Shown one piece after another: positions 23,172 through 33,119 of a DNA stretch of 64,000 nt (position 1 is its first letter; every line of letters starts with the position of its first letter). Origin of the DNA: Neobacillus massiliamazoniensis (GTDB taxonomy: Bacteria; Bacillota; Bacilli; Bacillales; Cytobacillaceae). The DNA lies in NCBI RefSeq assembly GCF_001048695.1, contig NZ_CVRB01000001.1, forward strand, positions 1,488,001 to 1,552,000, read 5' to 3'. Below the pieces are notes generated by a model. The model worked only from the letters and a program-made list of their open reading frames with translations. It was not told the DNA's origin and did no database searches. The position numbers and the translations under genes are program-made.

Positions 23172-24274
23172 TGGAATTATGGTTGATCTTTTCAAAGCTC
23201 ATTTTAATCGGTTACTTGGCATTTAGTATTATCCATTCCGTAGTCCCTAATGCCTCATGGGTGGTATTTTCGATTCTTTTGTACCTTTGTATCAATGTAT
23301 CCATTTATATTGTGAAAAAAGAGATTTTCAAAAAAATCATTTTGTTTCTTGCCATCATCCACATTCTCATTTCATTCTATATGGTCCATCCTTTGTTTAT
23401 CTTGTTATTACCTCTTAATATTTGTGAATTAGCGACCTATTTTATACATAAGAAATTTGGCTTATTTATTCTCGTTACAATGCCAGTCCTGTTAATAGAC
23501 GATCAGATTCGTTATCAATATGGACTGGCGGGAGCTTTTAGTTTACTCGTATTTATCATGGCCACCATGCTTGTGACAAAGATTGAAAACCAGGAGGCCC
23601 AGTTAGACAAGCTCCGCAAAGATTTACAAAAGCTATCGAAAAATTTAAATGAAAACAAAGAGTTTATCAAGCAGTCGGAGTACACGTTCAAATTGGAGGA
23701 ACGAAACCGTCTCGCACAAGTATTTCACGATAAAATAGGCCATGCCATGACAGGGGCATTAATTCAAATGGAAGCAGCAAAGCGGCTGCTAAACACTGAC
23801 CAAGGAAAATCAGGTGAACTGCTACAAAACGCGATTAACATTTCAAAAGAAGGAATCGAAAATATCCGCACTACCTTGAAAAATTTAAAACCGAAAGCGG
23901 AACAAATGGGGATTAATCGGCTGAAATTATTCATTGAAGAGTTTTCCGATAAACATTCCATTCAAATACCGTTGGTTTATCAAGGAAACATCGAAACCAT
24001 CACTCCTATTCAGTGGAAGATTATTCAAGAGAATGTGACAGAAGCGTTGACGAATGCACTGAAATACGCACAGGCTACTGTCATTTCGATTGAACTTCAG
24101 GTGCTGAATACAATGATTAGAGTAGAAGTAAAGGATAATGGCAGGGGCGTACAGAAAATAACAAAAGGACTTGGCATTATTGGAATGGAGGAAAGGACGG
24201 CGGCAATTAACGGAACGATCATCGTCGATGGCACGGACGGCTTTTCCGTTACGATGCTGCTCCCTGTTAAATGA
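23171..24274 (+). CDS. Sensor histidine kinase, HisKA_3 class (LnrJ-like)
   Basis: 367 residues. Five or six membrane helices in the first 150 residues with almost no extracellular loops, so it probably senses within the membrane. A coiled coil (about 140-175) leads to the phospho-acceptor motif LAQVFHDKIGHAMTGALIQMEAA (His188). The ATPase domain ends with DNGRGV and GLGIIGMEER. Such intramembrane kinases typically respond to membrane-active antibiotics. It partners the regulator just upstream. Confidence 0.88.
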   Translation: MELWLIFSKLILIGYLAFSIIHSVVPNASWVVFSILLYLCINVSIYIVKKEIFKKIILFLAIIHILISFYMVHPLFILLLPLNICELATYFIHKKFGLFILVTMPVLLIDDQIRYQYGLAGAFSLLVFIMATMLVTKIENQEAQLDKLRKDLQKLSKNLNENKEFIKQSEYTFKLEERNRLAQVFHDKIGHAMTGALIQMEAAKRLLNTDQGKSGELLQNAINISKEGIENIRTTLKNLKPKAEQMGINRLKLFIEEFSDKHSIQIPLVYQGNIETITPIQWKIIQENVTEALTNALKYAQATVISIELQVLNTMIRVEVKDNGRGVQKITKGLGIIGMEERTAAINGTIIVDGTDGFSVTMLLPVK

Positions 24275-24310
24275 AATCGTTCATAATCAAAATATGAAAT
24301 TTCTCATGTG

Positions 24311-24354
24311 AAAAGGATGAATTGCTGCACTTATGCAGATTCTTCCTTTTTTTT
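24311..24354 (+). terminator. Intrinsic terminator between kinase and ABC genes
   Basis: AAAAGGATGAATTGCTGCA pairs imperfectly with TGCAGATTCTTCCTTTT, followed by T8. The ABC genes therefore probably have their own promoter, perhaps activated by the response regulator, or are reached by read-through. Confidence 0.75.
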
Positions 24355-24391
24355 ATAATGAAACCATAAATAAACAGTGAGGTGAAAAAGG

Positions 24392-25327
24392 ATGAATATT
24401 TTAGAAATTAAAAACTTAACAAAGAAATTTGCTGATTTTATTGCAGTTGACAATATCTCATTATCTATTAGAGAAGGAGAAATATTTGGATTCCTTGGCC
24501 CAAATGGTGCAGGGAAAAGTACCACTATTAACATGATTGCGGGACTGTTGCGCAGCAATGAAGGAGAAATCAATATCCTTGGAAAAAATAGTGTGAAAAA
24601 CAGTCGATTTGCCAAGATGAATATCGGTGTCGTCCCACAGGATTTGGCAATATACGAGGATCTTACCGCTTTTGAAAATGTAAAATTTTTTGCAGGACTT
24701 TATGGTTTACGTGGCTCAGAATTGGCAGAGAGGGTTCATGAAGCATTAGAGTTTGTAGGTCTCAGTGATAAGAAAAAAGAGTATCCAAAGAATTTCTCCG
24801 GGGGGATGAAACGAAGATTAAATATTGCCTGTGCGATAGCCCATCGTCCGAAGTTGATTATCATGGATGAGCCGACTGTTGGGATTGACCCGCAATCACG
24901 AAATTACATTCTTCAATCCATCCGCAATTTAAACGATATGGGATGTACAATTATTTATACGAGCCATTATATGGAAGAGGTTGAAGAAATCTGTACGAGG
25001 ATTGCGATTATGGACCATGGGAAGGTTATTGCAGAAGGAACGAAGGAACAATTAATTGCCATCATCACAAATGCAAAGGATGTTTGGATTGAAGTAAAAT
25101 CAAATGAAAAAATCGATACCAATCAAATCAAAGAATTTAATGGGGTTAAATCCGTTAAGATGGAAGAAAATGTATTGAAAATCAATTCGGAAATAGAGGT
25201 AAACAATCTTAATACAATCCTTCAGTATTTAATGAATCATCATATTGAAATTAGTTCTCTAGAAGAAAAGGCTCCGAATTTGGAAACGGTATTTCTCACT
25301 TTAACTGGAAGAAATCTTAGGGATTAG
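24392..25327 (+). CDS. ABC-2 exporter ATPase (LnrL-like)
   Basis: 311 residues. Walker A GPNGAGKSTT, Q-loop VPQD, signature NFSGGMKRRLNIACAI, Walker B LIIMDEP and switch His in YTSHY. The C-terminal 90 residues are the regulatory tail seen on drug-exporter (DrrA/LnrL) ATPases. Ribosome binding site GAGGTG. It energises the two permeases that follow. By similarity of layout, the substrate would be a polyene or other membrane-active compound. Confidence 0.9.
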   Translation: MNILEIKNLTKKFADFIAVDNISLSIREGEIFGFLGPNGAGKSTTINMIAGLLRSNEGEINILGKNSVKNSRFAKMNIGVVPQDLAIYEDLTAFENVKFFAGLYGLRGSELAERVHEALEFVGLSDKKKEYPKNFSGGMKRRLNIACAIAHRPKLIIMDEPTVGIDPQSRNYILQSIRNLNDMGCTIIYTSHYMEEVEEICTRIAIMDHGKVIAEGTKEQLIAIITNAKDVWIEVKSNEKIDTNQIKEFNGVKSVKMEENVLKINSEIEVNNLNTILQYLMNHHIEISSLEEKAPNLETVFLTLTGRNLRD

Positions 25328-25343
25328 AAAGGGGGGCTATCCT

Positions 25344-26465
25344 TTGACTGTTTTTAATATAGCGTGGAAAGAAATCAAACAAAATTTTCGAGATTTCCAT
25401 ACCTTCGTCTTTATGCTAGCTTTTCCGATTGCCTTAATGTTAATTCTCGGAACGGCCTTATCAAACGCCTTTGATCAGAAAATAACCGTAAACGATATAA
25501 ATGTCATCTATAAGGATACAGCTGGACCACAATTATCCTCCTCCTTCCAAGCCTTTGCAAAAGAAACTGGGAAATCAGGTGTCCATTTTAAAAAGGTGTC
25601 AGGCACAGTGGATGGAAAAAATGAAGTGAAGGAAAATAATGCGACTGCTTATGTGGAAATAACGGATAAAGGAATCGAGCTTTACGGCAATAACCGAAAC
25701 AGTATTGAAGAAAGTATTACCCAAGGGATGCTCACCGCATTTGCCGATAAATATAATGTCGCTGTAGCGGTTGCTAGTGTCGATGCATCTAAGCTAGGTT
25801 CGGTTATGAAAGAAGGAAATAACAGAGATTTTATCAAAGAGAGATCACTAAAATCGGCAAATCAGCCAGGATCAATGGATTATTATGCCATTGCAATGTC
25901 AACGATGATTGCTCTTTACGGTGCGTTTTATGCTAACAGTCTCCTTCGTGCCGAAAGAGTACGGAATACAGCGCTTCGCTTAGTTGCTGCGCCTATCAGT
26001 AAAGGTGAAATTTTCCTTGGAAAAATACTTGGATGCCTTACTGCTAATTCTCTTTGTATATTAGCTGTGGTTGCTTTTAGTCACTTCGTTTACAAGGCCA
26101 ACTGGGGTGAGCATATTGGGATTGTTCTCCTCGTTCTTCTGTCAGAAGTGATTTTGGCTGTTAGCTTTGGTCTTGGAATCAGCTATATTGCCAAAACAGG
26201 GGAATCTTCAAGAATGATTATTATGATTGTGATCCAGATTTCCTCCTTCTTTGGAGGTGCATACTTCAAGATTGAAAACCCAACGGGGATTATGAATGTC
26301 ATTACCCATTTATCCCCACTTACATGGATAAACCAAGCGATTACGAAAATAGTTTATGCAAATGATCTCGGTGCCGCAATCACACCTATCGCGTTAAATA
26401 TAGGGATATCTATTCTTTTTTTAGCGATCACCATCGTTTCACTCCAAAGACGGGAGGGATTATAA
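25344..26465 (+). CDS. ABC-2 exporter permease (LnrM-like)
   Basis: 373 residues, TTG start after AAAGGGGGG. One N-terminal helix, a large extracellular domain (about 45-190) and five C-terminal helices, the ABC2_membrane_3 layout. The extracellular domain contains the 12-mer GGTGTCAGGCAC (25595-25606), translated VSGT. One base separates its stop from the next ATG. Pairs with the next permease to form a heterodimer. Confidence 0.88.
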   Translation: MTVFNIAWKEIKQNFRDFHTFVFMLAFPIALMLILGTALSNAFDQKITVNDINVIYKDTAGPQLSSSFQAFAKETGKSGVHFKKVSGTVDGKNEVKENNATAYVEITDKGIELYGNNRNSIEESITQGMLTAFADKYNVAVAVASVDASKLGSVMKEGNNRDFIKERSLKSANQPGSMDYYAIAMSTMIALYGAFYANSLLRAERVRNTALRLVAAPISKGEIFLGKILGCLTANSLCILAVVAFSHFVYKANWGEHIGIVLLVLLSEVILAVSFGLGISYIAKTGESSRMIIMIVIQISSFFGGAYFKIENPTGIMNVITHLSPLTWINQAITKIVYANDLGAAITPIALNIGISILFLAITIVSLQRREGL

Positions 26466-26466
26466 T

Positions 26467-27612
26467 ATGCAGGATATTCTTTGGTTAATCAAAAAAACAC
26501 TTAGTGTCACATTCCGAAAAAAGACAAATATTATTTTGTATTTTGGAATACCGCTCATCGGGATCATTCTTTCCTTCCTTATCTATGGAAATATCGGCCA
26601 GACAACACTAAAGGTGGGGATCGTCAATCAGGACCGTCAGACCATTGCTAATGATACGGTAGAATTTATTAAACATCTTAACAACGTTCATGTAACACAA
26701 ATTAGCGAAGATACCTTAAACGATCATATTACTTCAGGTGAAGTAGATTGTGCCATTGTTTTGAATCAGGGTTTTTCGCAAAGTGTTCTTAACGGAAACC
26801 CTGACCATATTGAACTGGTTTCAATTAAAGGTGCTCAAATCACTGGCTTTGTGAAATCTTATTTATATCAGTATCTTGACAATATTACTGCTCTTAGCAA
26901 AGCTGCTGGGGGAGATTCGCAAGCCTTTTCCAAAATGGTTGCTGACTATCAACAGTCCCACTTCAAGGTTTCCACCCAATCTTTGCAGGACACATCGAAA
27001 AATAAGGATATGACGAATCAAACGGTTGGCTTTTTGCTAATGATCATGCTACTTTCAGCAGGGAATTTTGCTGAAATTATTATTAAGGAAAAAGAGAATA
27101 GAACGTATTTTCGATTACTCTCAACGCCAATTAATGCTAGAAAATTTGTGTTGTCCAATATCGCCGTAAACATGATTGTCATGCTGGCACAAATAATTAT
27201 CACGCTCATTTTTATCACAAATGTATTTCATATTGATATGCATGTTCCAGTTTGGCAAATGGGCATTATTTTACTCTTATTTGCCCTCATTGCCGTAGGA
27301 TTATCGTTAATGATTGTTTCCTTTTCAAGGAGTTCGTCTTCAGCAGGCGCTTTACAAAACCTTTTTTTTACACCATCCTGCATGCTGGCAGGCTGCTTCT
27401 GGCCAGTGGAAATTATGCCAAAGTCGTTACAGAAAGTGGCGGATTTTATGCCGCAGCGCTGGATTTTAGATACGATTAGTAAATTACAGCAGGGAAGTCA
27501 TTTTGGAAGTTTGTATCTCAACTTTTTAATACTGCTTGCCTTTGCCGGTGCCTTTTTCTTAATCGCCACCTATAAATTTGGAAAAAATAATAGTGTTAGG
27601 AATTTCGTTTAA
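26467..27612 (+). CDS. ABC-2 exporter permease (LnrN-like)
   Basis: 381 residues with the same layout as its neighbour: N-terminal helix, extracellular domain (about 45-185), then helices including SFSRSSSSAGALQNLFFTPSCMLAGCFWP. It is the second half-permease of the exporter. The operon ends with a terminator directly after it. Confidence 0.88.
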   Translation: MQDILWLIKKTLSVTFRKKTNIILYFGIPLIGIILSFLIYGNIGQTTLKVGIVNQDRQTIANDTVEFIKHLNNVHVTQISEDTLNDHITSGEVDCAIVLNQGFSQSVLNGNPDHIELVSIKGAQITGFVKSYLYQYLDNITALSKAAGGDSQAFSKMVADYQQSHFKVSTQSLQDTSKNKDMTNQTVGFLLMIMLLSAGNFAEIIIKEKENRTYFRLLSTPINARKFVLSNIAVNMIVMLAQIIITLIFITNVFHIDMHVPVWQMGIILLLFALIAVGLSLMIVSFSRSSSSAGALQNLFFTPSCMLAGCFWPVEIMPKSLQKVADFMPQRWILDTISKLQQGSHFGSLYLNFLILLAFAGAFFLIATYKFGKNNSVRNFV

Positions 27613-27639
27613 CTCACCCGATTATGGGGTGAGTTTTTT
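27611..27639 (+). terminator. Terminator of the exporter operon
   Basis: AACTCACCC, loop GATTAT, GGGGTGAGTTTTTT. The first A overlaps the stop codon of the permease gene. Confidence 0.9.
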
Positions 27640-27694
27640 CTATTCTATCAATTTTACAAATACTTTAATAGATTTGTAATATTTTTAATGAAAA

Positions 27695-27720
27695 CGAAAC
27701 ATTTTGCGGTTTGAAACGTC
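27695..27720 (+). promoter_or_regulatory. ECF-sigma-type promoter
   Basis: CGAAAC (27695-27700), 16 bases, CGTC (27717-27720), then the deacetylase gene 49 bases on. This matches the GAAAC-N16-CGTC pattern of Bacillus sigma-M/X/W promoters, consistent with a cell-envelope stress role for the gene. Confidence 0.65.
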
Positions 27721-27768
27721 TATAATGGAGGAAAGAGTAATAAAAATTCAACAAAGAGGGATATAAAA

Positions 27769-28782
27769 ATGGGGATGAGAAAGAATGGATGGATTATATG
27801 GGCCTCTCTGCTGATTCTGGCTGTCGGGGTATTGGTTACTGGTGCTTTTGCCAACCATTATTTTTATGCTAAAGCAACATCCAATGAAGCTATGAATCAG
27901 CAAAAACATGAAAAGTCAGGACAAAATCAATCGGCAGCTAATGCATTGACTCAAACTGTGAAAGATACGGCTGCTGAAAAAGAATCAATGCATCAAAAGC
28001 AGCAGCAAGCAGAGAAGGCTTATCGGCAAAATGCAGATAAAGAGATTACGAATTTAGTAGAAGAAAAGCCGGCTGCTAATGATACTGCCTCGGCACCACC
28101 AGATAATCAAGGATCTAATGCAGCAAAACCACAGGAGCAGTCGCCACAAAGGGATGAACAGCCACAGCCACAGCAGGAGAACAGCTCGAAAAGAACTGTT
28201 TATTTAACATTTGATGACGGGCCAGCATCTTTTTCTAAAGATATTATTGCCTTGCTTGAGCAGTATCATTTTAAAGCGACCTTTTTTATGATTGATGGAA
28301 ATATTAGAAGATATCCGGACTCTGCAAAATTAATGGTTCAATCAGGAGAAGGAGTCGGTCTGCATAGCGTTTCACATGATGTTCATAAATTTTACGCATC
28401 GGCAAATTCAGTATTAGGCGAGCTTAGCCAGAATCAAGCCACTCTTAAGGAAATTACTGGAGTGGAGTCTATTTTAATTAGAACACCGTACGGAAGTCGC
28501 CCGTATATGAAAGATGAATATAAACAGGCTGTTTACTCTCATGGTTATCAGATGTGGGATTGGAATATTGACAGCAAGGATTGGTTTTATAAAGACGAAC
28601 GCTATGTTAACAGCGTGATTGAGCAAATTAACCAAAAAGCAAATTATAACGGCCCAATCGTAATTCTTATGCATGAAAGAAGGGAAACGCTTGCCTCCTT
28701 ACCAAAGCTTCTTGATTATTTAAGTAAGCAAAATTTTGACTGTAGGGCGATTGACAGCAGCATTCCTCCTGTTCATTTCTGA
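27769..28782 (+). CDS. Membrane-anchored polysaccharide (peptidoglycan) deacetylase
   Basis: 337 residues: an N-terminal anchor (WIIWASLLILAVGVLVTGAFA), a long Gln/Glu/Ala-rich linker (about 35-140), then a NodB domain. Motifs: TFDDGP (MT1), HSVSHDVH (MT2, the metal-binding His pair), RTPYGSRPY (MT3), WDWNIDSKDW (MT4) and ILMHE (MT5, Glu instead of the usual Asp). It probably removes acetyl groups from peptidoglycan GlcNAc on the outer face of the membrane, giving lysozyme resistance (PgdA type). The linker could reach into the wall. An ECF-sigma promoter precedes it. Confidence 0.88.
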   Translation: MGMRKNGWIIWASLLILAVGVLVTGAFANHYFYAKATSNEAMNQQKHEKSGQNQSAANALTQTVKDTAAEKESMHQKQQQAEKAYRQNADKEITNLVEEKPAANDTASAPPDNQGSNAAKPQEQSPQRDEQPQPQQENSSKRTVYLTFDDGPASFSKDIIALLEQYHFKATFFMIDGNIRRYPDSAKLMVQSGEGVGLHSVSHDVHKFYASANSVLGELSQNQATLKEITGVESILIRTPYGSRPYMKDEYKQAVYSHGYQMWDWNIDSKDWFYKDERYVNSVIEQINQKANYNGPIVILMHERRETLASLPKLLDYLSKQNFDCRAIDSSIPPVHF

Positions 28783-28859
28783 TTTGTCAATTTTTATCCA
28801 TCCAAACCTAACGAATAATGGTATAATGGAACTAAAATTAATGAGGTAGAATAATATAT

Positions 28860-29861
28860 ATGATAAATAAACTTATACAAAGTAGTGGTTTTAAAAGAAT
28901 TCTAATCTTTGTTCTTATTGCTGTTGTTTTATACTTGATGAAGGACATGATTAACTTAATTTTACTAACCTTCATTTTTACTTTTTTAATGAATCAAGTT
29001 GTTCAATTTTTTGAAAAACGAATTCCAATCAATCGAAAGCTGATTGTCGTGATTTCGTATGCCGTTATCGTTGGCCTGCTATTATTTGGGTTGATTAAGT
29101 ACTTGCCAATAATTACATCTGAAATAAAGGAATTAATCAGGCAGTTAATCGCATTTTACTCAAAAAAGCAAGATAATGAAGTTTTGAATTATATCGTCAG
29201 CAGAATTGAAAAAATCCAGATTTCTAACTATTTGGAGACGGGTGTAGCCTCCATTGTAAAATCCCTTTCAGGTATAGGTCGAGTGGGCTTACAAGTGTTT
29301 TTAGCGGTGATAATGAGCCTACTTTGCCTGTTGGAAAAACCTCGTTTGATTGCATTTACTAAGAAATTTAAAACAAGTAAAGTGGCATCCATTTATGTAG
29401 AAATTGAATATTTTGCAAGTAAATTTGTGAAAACCTTTGGAAAGGTAATTGAAGCCCAAATCATTATTGCGATTGTCAATTGTACCCTGACCACGATATC
29501 GCTTAAGATTCTTGGGTTCCCGCAGTTAGGTGGACTTGCGATCATGGTCTTCATCCTAGGTCTTATTCCTGTAGCTGGGGTGATTATTTCGCTAATCCCG
29601 CTTGCTATCATTGCTTATAGTATTGGGGGATTAGCAAAGGTTCTTTACGTCGGAATTGCGATTATGATTATTCACGGCATTGAGTCCTATATATTAAATC
29701 CCAAGTTAATGTCTTCGAAAACCAATCTGCCCGTTTTTTATACCATCATTGTTTTGATTTTTTCAGAGCATTTCTTTGGAGTCTGGGGTCTTATTGTGGG
29801 GATTCCCATCTTCGTCTTCCTATTAGATGTATTAGAAGTAACAGATAGCAAAAAGGTGTAA
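28860..29861 (+). CDS. AI-2E family transporter
   Basis: 333 residues, seven or eight helices with the UPF0118/AI-2E family pattern: N-terminal MINLILLTFIFTFLMNQVVQFFE, a cytosolic helical stretch, and the C-terminal GLIPVAGVIISLIPLAIIAYS and ILNPKLMSSKTNLPVFYTIIVLIFSEHFFGVWGLIVGIPI. Members include E. coli TqsA and Na+/H+-linked proteins. The substrate cannot be told from sequence. Confidence 0.85.
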   Translation: MINKLIQSSGFKRILIFVLIAVVLYLMKDMINLILLTFIFTFLMNQVVQFFEKRIPINRKLIVVISYAVIVGLLLFGLIKYLPIITSEIKELIRQLIAFYSKKQDNEVLNYIVSRIEKIQISNYLETGVASIVKSLSGIGRVGLQVFLAVIMSLLCLLEKPRLIAFTKKFKTSKVASIYVEIEYFASKFVKTFGKVIEAQIIIAIVNCTLTTISLKILGFPQLGGLAIMVFILGLIPVAGVIISLIPLAIIAYSIGGLAKVLYVGIAIMIIHGIESYILNPKLMSSKTNLPVFYTIIVLIFSEHFFGVWGLIVGIPIFVFLLDVLEVTDSKKV

Positions 29862-29867
29862 AGATGA

Positions 29868-29900
29868 AACCCCGTCCGCAAAATGAAGGACGGGGTTTTT
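29868..29900 (+). terminator. Intrinsic terminator
   Basis: AACCCCGTCC, ten-base loop, GGACGGGGTT, T-run. Seven bases after the AI-2E stop codon. Confidence 0.92.
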
Positions 29901-29939
29901 GGGTTATATTTAAATAAATTATATGAATTTTTATCATTA

Positions 29940-30124
29940 GACTTCGAGAATTGTCCAGCTCCACAAGAGTAAGCTTCGGAAGCGATACATCGCACGCTGA
30001 AAAACGTGAGTTTTTCGGCGGAGCGCCTAGCCCATCGGGGCATAAGCCACTCCCAAAATGAAGGCAAAAAGCGCCTTCTTTTTGGGAGCGTCTAGACTCA
30101 CGGGGCTGAACAAGGCGCTTCCGC
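29940..30124. repeat. Long copy of the GAGAATTGTCCAGCT repeat family
   Basis: Starts GACTTCGAGAATTGTCCAGCT and ends AAGGCGCTTCCGCTTTT. It contains several nested hairpins, for example CACTCCCAAAATGAAGGC facing GCCTTCTTTTTGGGAGCG. The same modules occur inverted at 58942-59085. It ends two bases from the stop codon of the minus-strand thioesterase gene, so it may serve as that gene's 3' end. No protein-coding signal. Confidence 0.8.
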
Positions 30125-30126
30125 TT

Positions 30127-30642
30127 TTAAAATTCCCAAGGCTTTTTTGTTGTAAAGTACGCGGCTAGTTCTTTACTGTTTTTTCGATGGGTCTTCCGTG
30201 CTTCAGCACGCTCTTTTCCACTTTCAAAAAGTTTTATTTCTTCTTCCGTTTCCGGTATCACTCTTGGAACCTTTGTTGGCTTTCCATCATCGTCTAAAGA
30301 GACAAACGTTAAAAAGGCAGTGGCAGCAATCTTTCTGTCACCAGTAATGAGATTCTCTGCAATGATTTTTACAAAAACCTCCAACGATGTGTTACCAGTC
30401 CAGGTAACAAATGATTCAAAACAAACGGCTTCTTTTGGCGTAATTGGGCTTAAAAAATCAACGGAGTCCGTTGAGGCTGTCACACATTCTTTTCGGGTAT
30501 GTCTTTGTGCAGAAATTGAAGCAATCATGTCGACATCGCTCATCAACTTCCCGCCAAACAAGGTATTATGGTTGTTTACATCATTTGGGAAAATCCTGCC
30601 CGTTCTTATAACTCTAGATTCTTTACATGTTCTTTCTTCCAT
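30127..30642 (-). CDS. Acyl-CoA thioesterase, hotdog fold (YkhA/BFIT type)
   Basis: 171 residues. Conserved hotdog segment IFPNDVNNHNTLFGGKLMSDVDMIASISAQRHTRKECVTASTDSVDFLSPI, with the catalytic Asn/Asp-Asn and the GGKLM helix. It hydrolyses medium or long acyl-CoA in the cytosol. The C-terminal tail is basic. Ribosome binding site TAGGAGG upstream of the start (30642). Monocistronic, between two repeat elements. Confidence 0.88.
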   Translation of the reverse strand: MEERTCKESRVIRTGRIFPNDVNNHNTLFGGKLMSDVDMIASISAQRHTRKECVTASTDSVDFLSPITPKEAVCFESFVTWTGNTSLEVFVKIIAENLITGDRKIAATAFLTFVSLDDDGKPTKVPRVIPETEEEIKLFESGKERAEARKTHRKNSKELAAYFTTKKPWEF

Positions 30643-30792
30643 AATAGCCTCCTAATTTATTGAAATATATCTGATTAAAATCAGAGCTATTTTAATGTCA
30701 CACCTGTATAGTTTGCCAAAAAATAATACAATAAACAACTCTGGTGATTAACGTTTATTCTTTCAATGCATAATAATGGTACCTACACATTA

Positions 30793-30995
30793 GGCTGTGT
30801 TAAACTTGCCTGTTGATTTGCACTCAAGAAGTGAGCATCCGCGGGCTTCCCTGCCCCGTACTCCCACAGGACGTTGAATCAGCATCTTTGAATCAACACC
30901 GCACGAAGGAAATGCGATAGCATTTTCGAGGATCTCGCGCCTTCCGCTCCAATCAACATAGTTTCAACTTATCAACAATGACTTTTAACACAGCC
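30793..30995. repeat. 203-bp MITE-like element, GGCTGTGTTAAA ends
   Basis: Terminal inverted repeats GGCTGTGTTAAA (30793-30804) and TTTAACACAGCC (30984-30995). Interior: AACTTGCCTGTTGATTTGC near the left, a GC-rich core with CCTGCCCCGTACTCC, and CGCTCCAATCAACATAGTTTCAA near the right. A shortened, inverted relative lies at 44895-44976. It fills most of the 380-bp gap before the serine hydrolase; no ORF. Confidence 0.8.
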
Positions 30996-31022
30996 AAACA
31001 TTAAAGAAAGATGGTTATCATC

Positions 31023-32105
31023 GTGAAAATAAAGACTATTTTATGTTTCTTGATTTTCGCCATTTTTGTCGAAACACAGAATAACTTTCCGAATTATATT
31101 GAAACAAAGAAAGCTGCCCAAAAGATGGCTCTAAATGAACCGACGCAAAAAAAGCTGCGCCAATATTTGCTTTCCAAGCATGTGAATGGCAGCGTCGCAG
31201 TAATAAGAGAGACACAGATTCTTTTTAATGAAGGGATTGGCTTTGCGGATATAAAAAAAGGCAGGGCGAATCTACCTTCGACTACTTTTCCAATAGGCTC
31301 CATTACGAAAGCCATTGTTGCTACTAGCATCATGCAGCTTCAGGAAGACGGTAGGCTTTCTATTCAAGATCCCGTGTCCAAATATATTCCGCATTTTCCT
31401 CCTGGAAAGAAAATAAAACTGATCCATTTATTAAACCAAACCTCCGGTATCCCATCTCCTCGTTGGTACAGAGGAGATTTCAAACCGGCTGATATTATAA
31501 ACAGACTTAAAGAAAAACCTGTTAAGTTTTCTGCAGGTAGCAAATGGGACTATAATGACATTAATTACTTTATCCTCAGCTATATAGTAGAAACGGTGTC
31601 AGGCACCACATTACATGACTATATTCAAAAAAATATTTTTAATAGGGCTTCGATGGTTCATTCCGGGTTTATGACTCATAAGAATCCTATCCCGTATAGT
31701 TCGAAGGGGTATATAAGGCTTGGGAATAAAGTAATACAGGCAAAGCCCAATCATATTGATCAGTTGTTTGGCTGCGGTGATATTTATAGTACTGCCTATG
31801 ACTTATACTTGTTTGATGAAGCAATGGTGAGTGGAAAACTAGTGTCAATGCAAAGTTTACAGACTATGTTGACTCCGAGTAATAAATCAAAGTATGGCGC
31901 AGGCCTCTATATTGATGGGGAGAAAGTCTATAGCAGAGGGGTCCTCAGCGGGTGGGAGTCGCTCCATGTTTTCTATCCTGATCAAACCGCAATTGTGATT
32001 CTACTCAATATCCATGACAAAAACTTCAATATTCATCAGGCGGCAAAGGATATTTATAAAATGATTGATACAAAAGGCGAAAATGTTTCTTATAAAGCAA
32101 ATTGA
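31023..32105 (+). CDS. Beta-lactamase/class C PBP-like serine hydrolase, secreted
   Basis: About 360 residues. N-terminal signal-like helix (VKIKTILCFLIFAIFVET), then a serine hydrolase domain with the SxxK motif PIGSITKA (about residue 92), a Tyr-Asn motif DYNDINYFI (about 178) and further class C-like landmarks. GTG at 31023 is preferred to ATG at 31011 because the signal sequence then begins with basic residues; the ribosome binding site is weak. Members include penicillin-binding esterases and D-aminopeptidases. It contains GGTGTCAGGCACC (31595-31607), translated VSGT. Confidence 0.8.
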   Translation: MKIKTILCFLIFAIFVETQNNFPNYIETKKAAQKMALNEPTQKKLRQYLLSKHVNGSVAVIRETQILFNEGIGFADIKKGRANLPSTTFPIGSITKAIVATSIMQLQEDGRLSIQDPVSKYIPHFPPGKKIKLIHLLNQTSGIPSPRWYRGDFKPADIINRLKEKPVKFSAGSKWDYNDINYFILSYIVETVSGTTLHDYIQKNIFNRASMVHSGFMTHKNPIPYSSKGYIRLGNKVIQAKPNHIDQLFGCGDIYSTAYDLYLFDEAMVSGKLVSMQSLQTMLTPSNKSKYGAGLYIDGEKVYSRGVLSGWESLHVFYPDQTAIVILLNIHDKNFNIHQAAKDIYKMIDTKGENVSYKAN

Positions 32106-32161
32106 ATATGATTGTGGTACATTACATAATTAGAAGGGAAAATAGTTAGGAGGCTTTTGAA

Positions 32162-32983
32162 ATGAGCATGCAGCAGCAAATTATGAAAGAATTAAATGTA
32201 AATTCCACGATTGAACCAAAAGCGGAATTACGCAAGCGGATTGATTTTTTAAAACATTATTTGCTTTCTACAAAGGCAAAAGGCTTTTGTTTAGGAATAA
32301 GCGGGGGACAGGATTCTACCCTTGCAGGACGTTTGGCACAGCTTGCGGTGGAGGAATTGCGAAACGAGGGGACAGAGGCGTTGTTTATTGCTGTCCGGCT
32401 TCCGTATGGTGTACAGCAGGATGAAGAGGATGCAAAACGGTCACTAAGGTTTATTCAAGCAGACAGAGAGGTTGTTTATAATATTAAAGCTGCTGTTGAT
32501 GAAGTGGAGAAGGAGTATAATTTCGCTTCGCAAACAGATCCTTTGAGCGATTACCAAAAAGGAAATGTTAAAGCACGGATGAGAATGATTGCACAATATG
32601 CAGTCGGCGGCATGGAAGGCCTGCTTGTTATTGGAACAGACCATGCAGCCGAAGCGGTAACCGGCTTCTATACAAAGTTTGGTGATGGCGGCGCAGACAT
32701 TTTACCATTATCCGGCTTAACAAAAAGGCAGGGGAAAGCACTATTGAAGGAGCTTGGTGCAGATGAGCAGCTCTACTTAAAAATACCGACTGCGGACCTG
32801 CTTGACCAAAAGCCTGGACAGGCGGACGAAACAGAATTAGGTATCACCTATGATGAGCTCGATGATTATCTTGAAGGCAAGACTGTTTCAAAGGAAGTAG
32901 CAGAAAAGATTGAAAATCGCTATATCGTCACAGAGCATAAACGAAGACTTCCAACGACAATGTTTGATGACTGGTGGAAGTAA
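32162..32983 (+). CDS. nadE: NH3-dependent NAD+ synthetase
   Basis: 273 residues, the usual length for the glutaminase-free form. ATP-pyrophosphatase P-loop [16 protein letters not shown] (about 45-60), the loop [15 protein letters not shown] and [28 protein letters not shown] are diagnostic. It amidates deamido-NAD to NAD in the cytosol. Ribosome binding site TTAGGAGG. A terminator follows. Confidence 0.95.
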   Translation: MSMQQQIMKELNVNSTIEPKAELRKRIDFLKHYLLSTKAKGFCLGISGGQDSTLAGRLAQLAVEELRNEGTEALFIAVRLPYGVQQDEEDAKRSLRFIQADREVVYNIKAAVDEVEKEYNFASQTDPLSDYQKGNVKARMRMIAQYAVGGMEGLLVIGTDHAAEAVTGFYTKFGDGGADILPLSGLTKRQGKALLKELGADEQLYLKIPTADLLDQKPGQADETELGITYDELDDYLEGKTVSKEVAEKIENRYIVTEHKRRLPTTMFDDWWK

Positions 32984-33088
32984 GTCCGCTTTGCGGATAT
33001 AGAAGAAAAAAATTGATTCTAGGTCTATAGTATGGCCGGAATTAATCGTGAACTGTTTCACTATTAAAATGAGCGGATCGACATGAAG

Positions 33089-33119
33089 CCTATCAGAAAT
33101 TTCTCTGATAGGTTTTTTT
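33089..33119 (+). terminator. Intrinsic terminator after nadE
   Basis: CCTATCAG, loop AAATTTCT, CTGATAGG, T7. Confidence 0.92.

Noticed and set aside
29738..30067. 109-codon minus-strand frame
   Set aside because: It spans the end of the AI-2E gene, a terminator and a repeat copy; similar short frames occur in other copies of the repeat.
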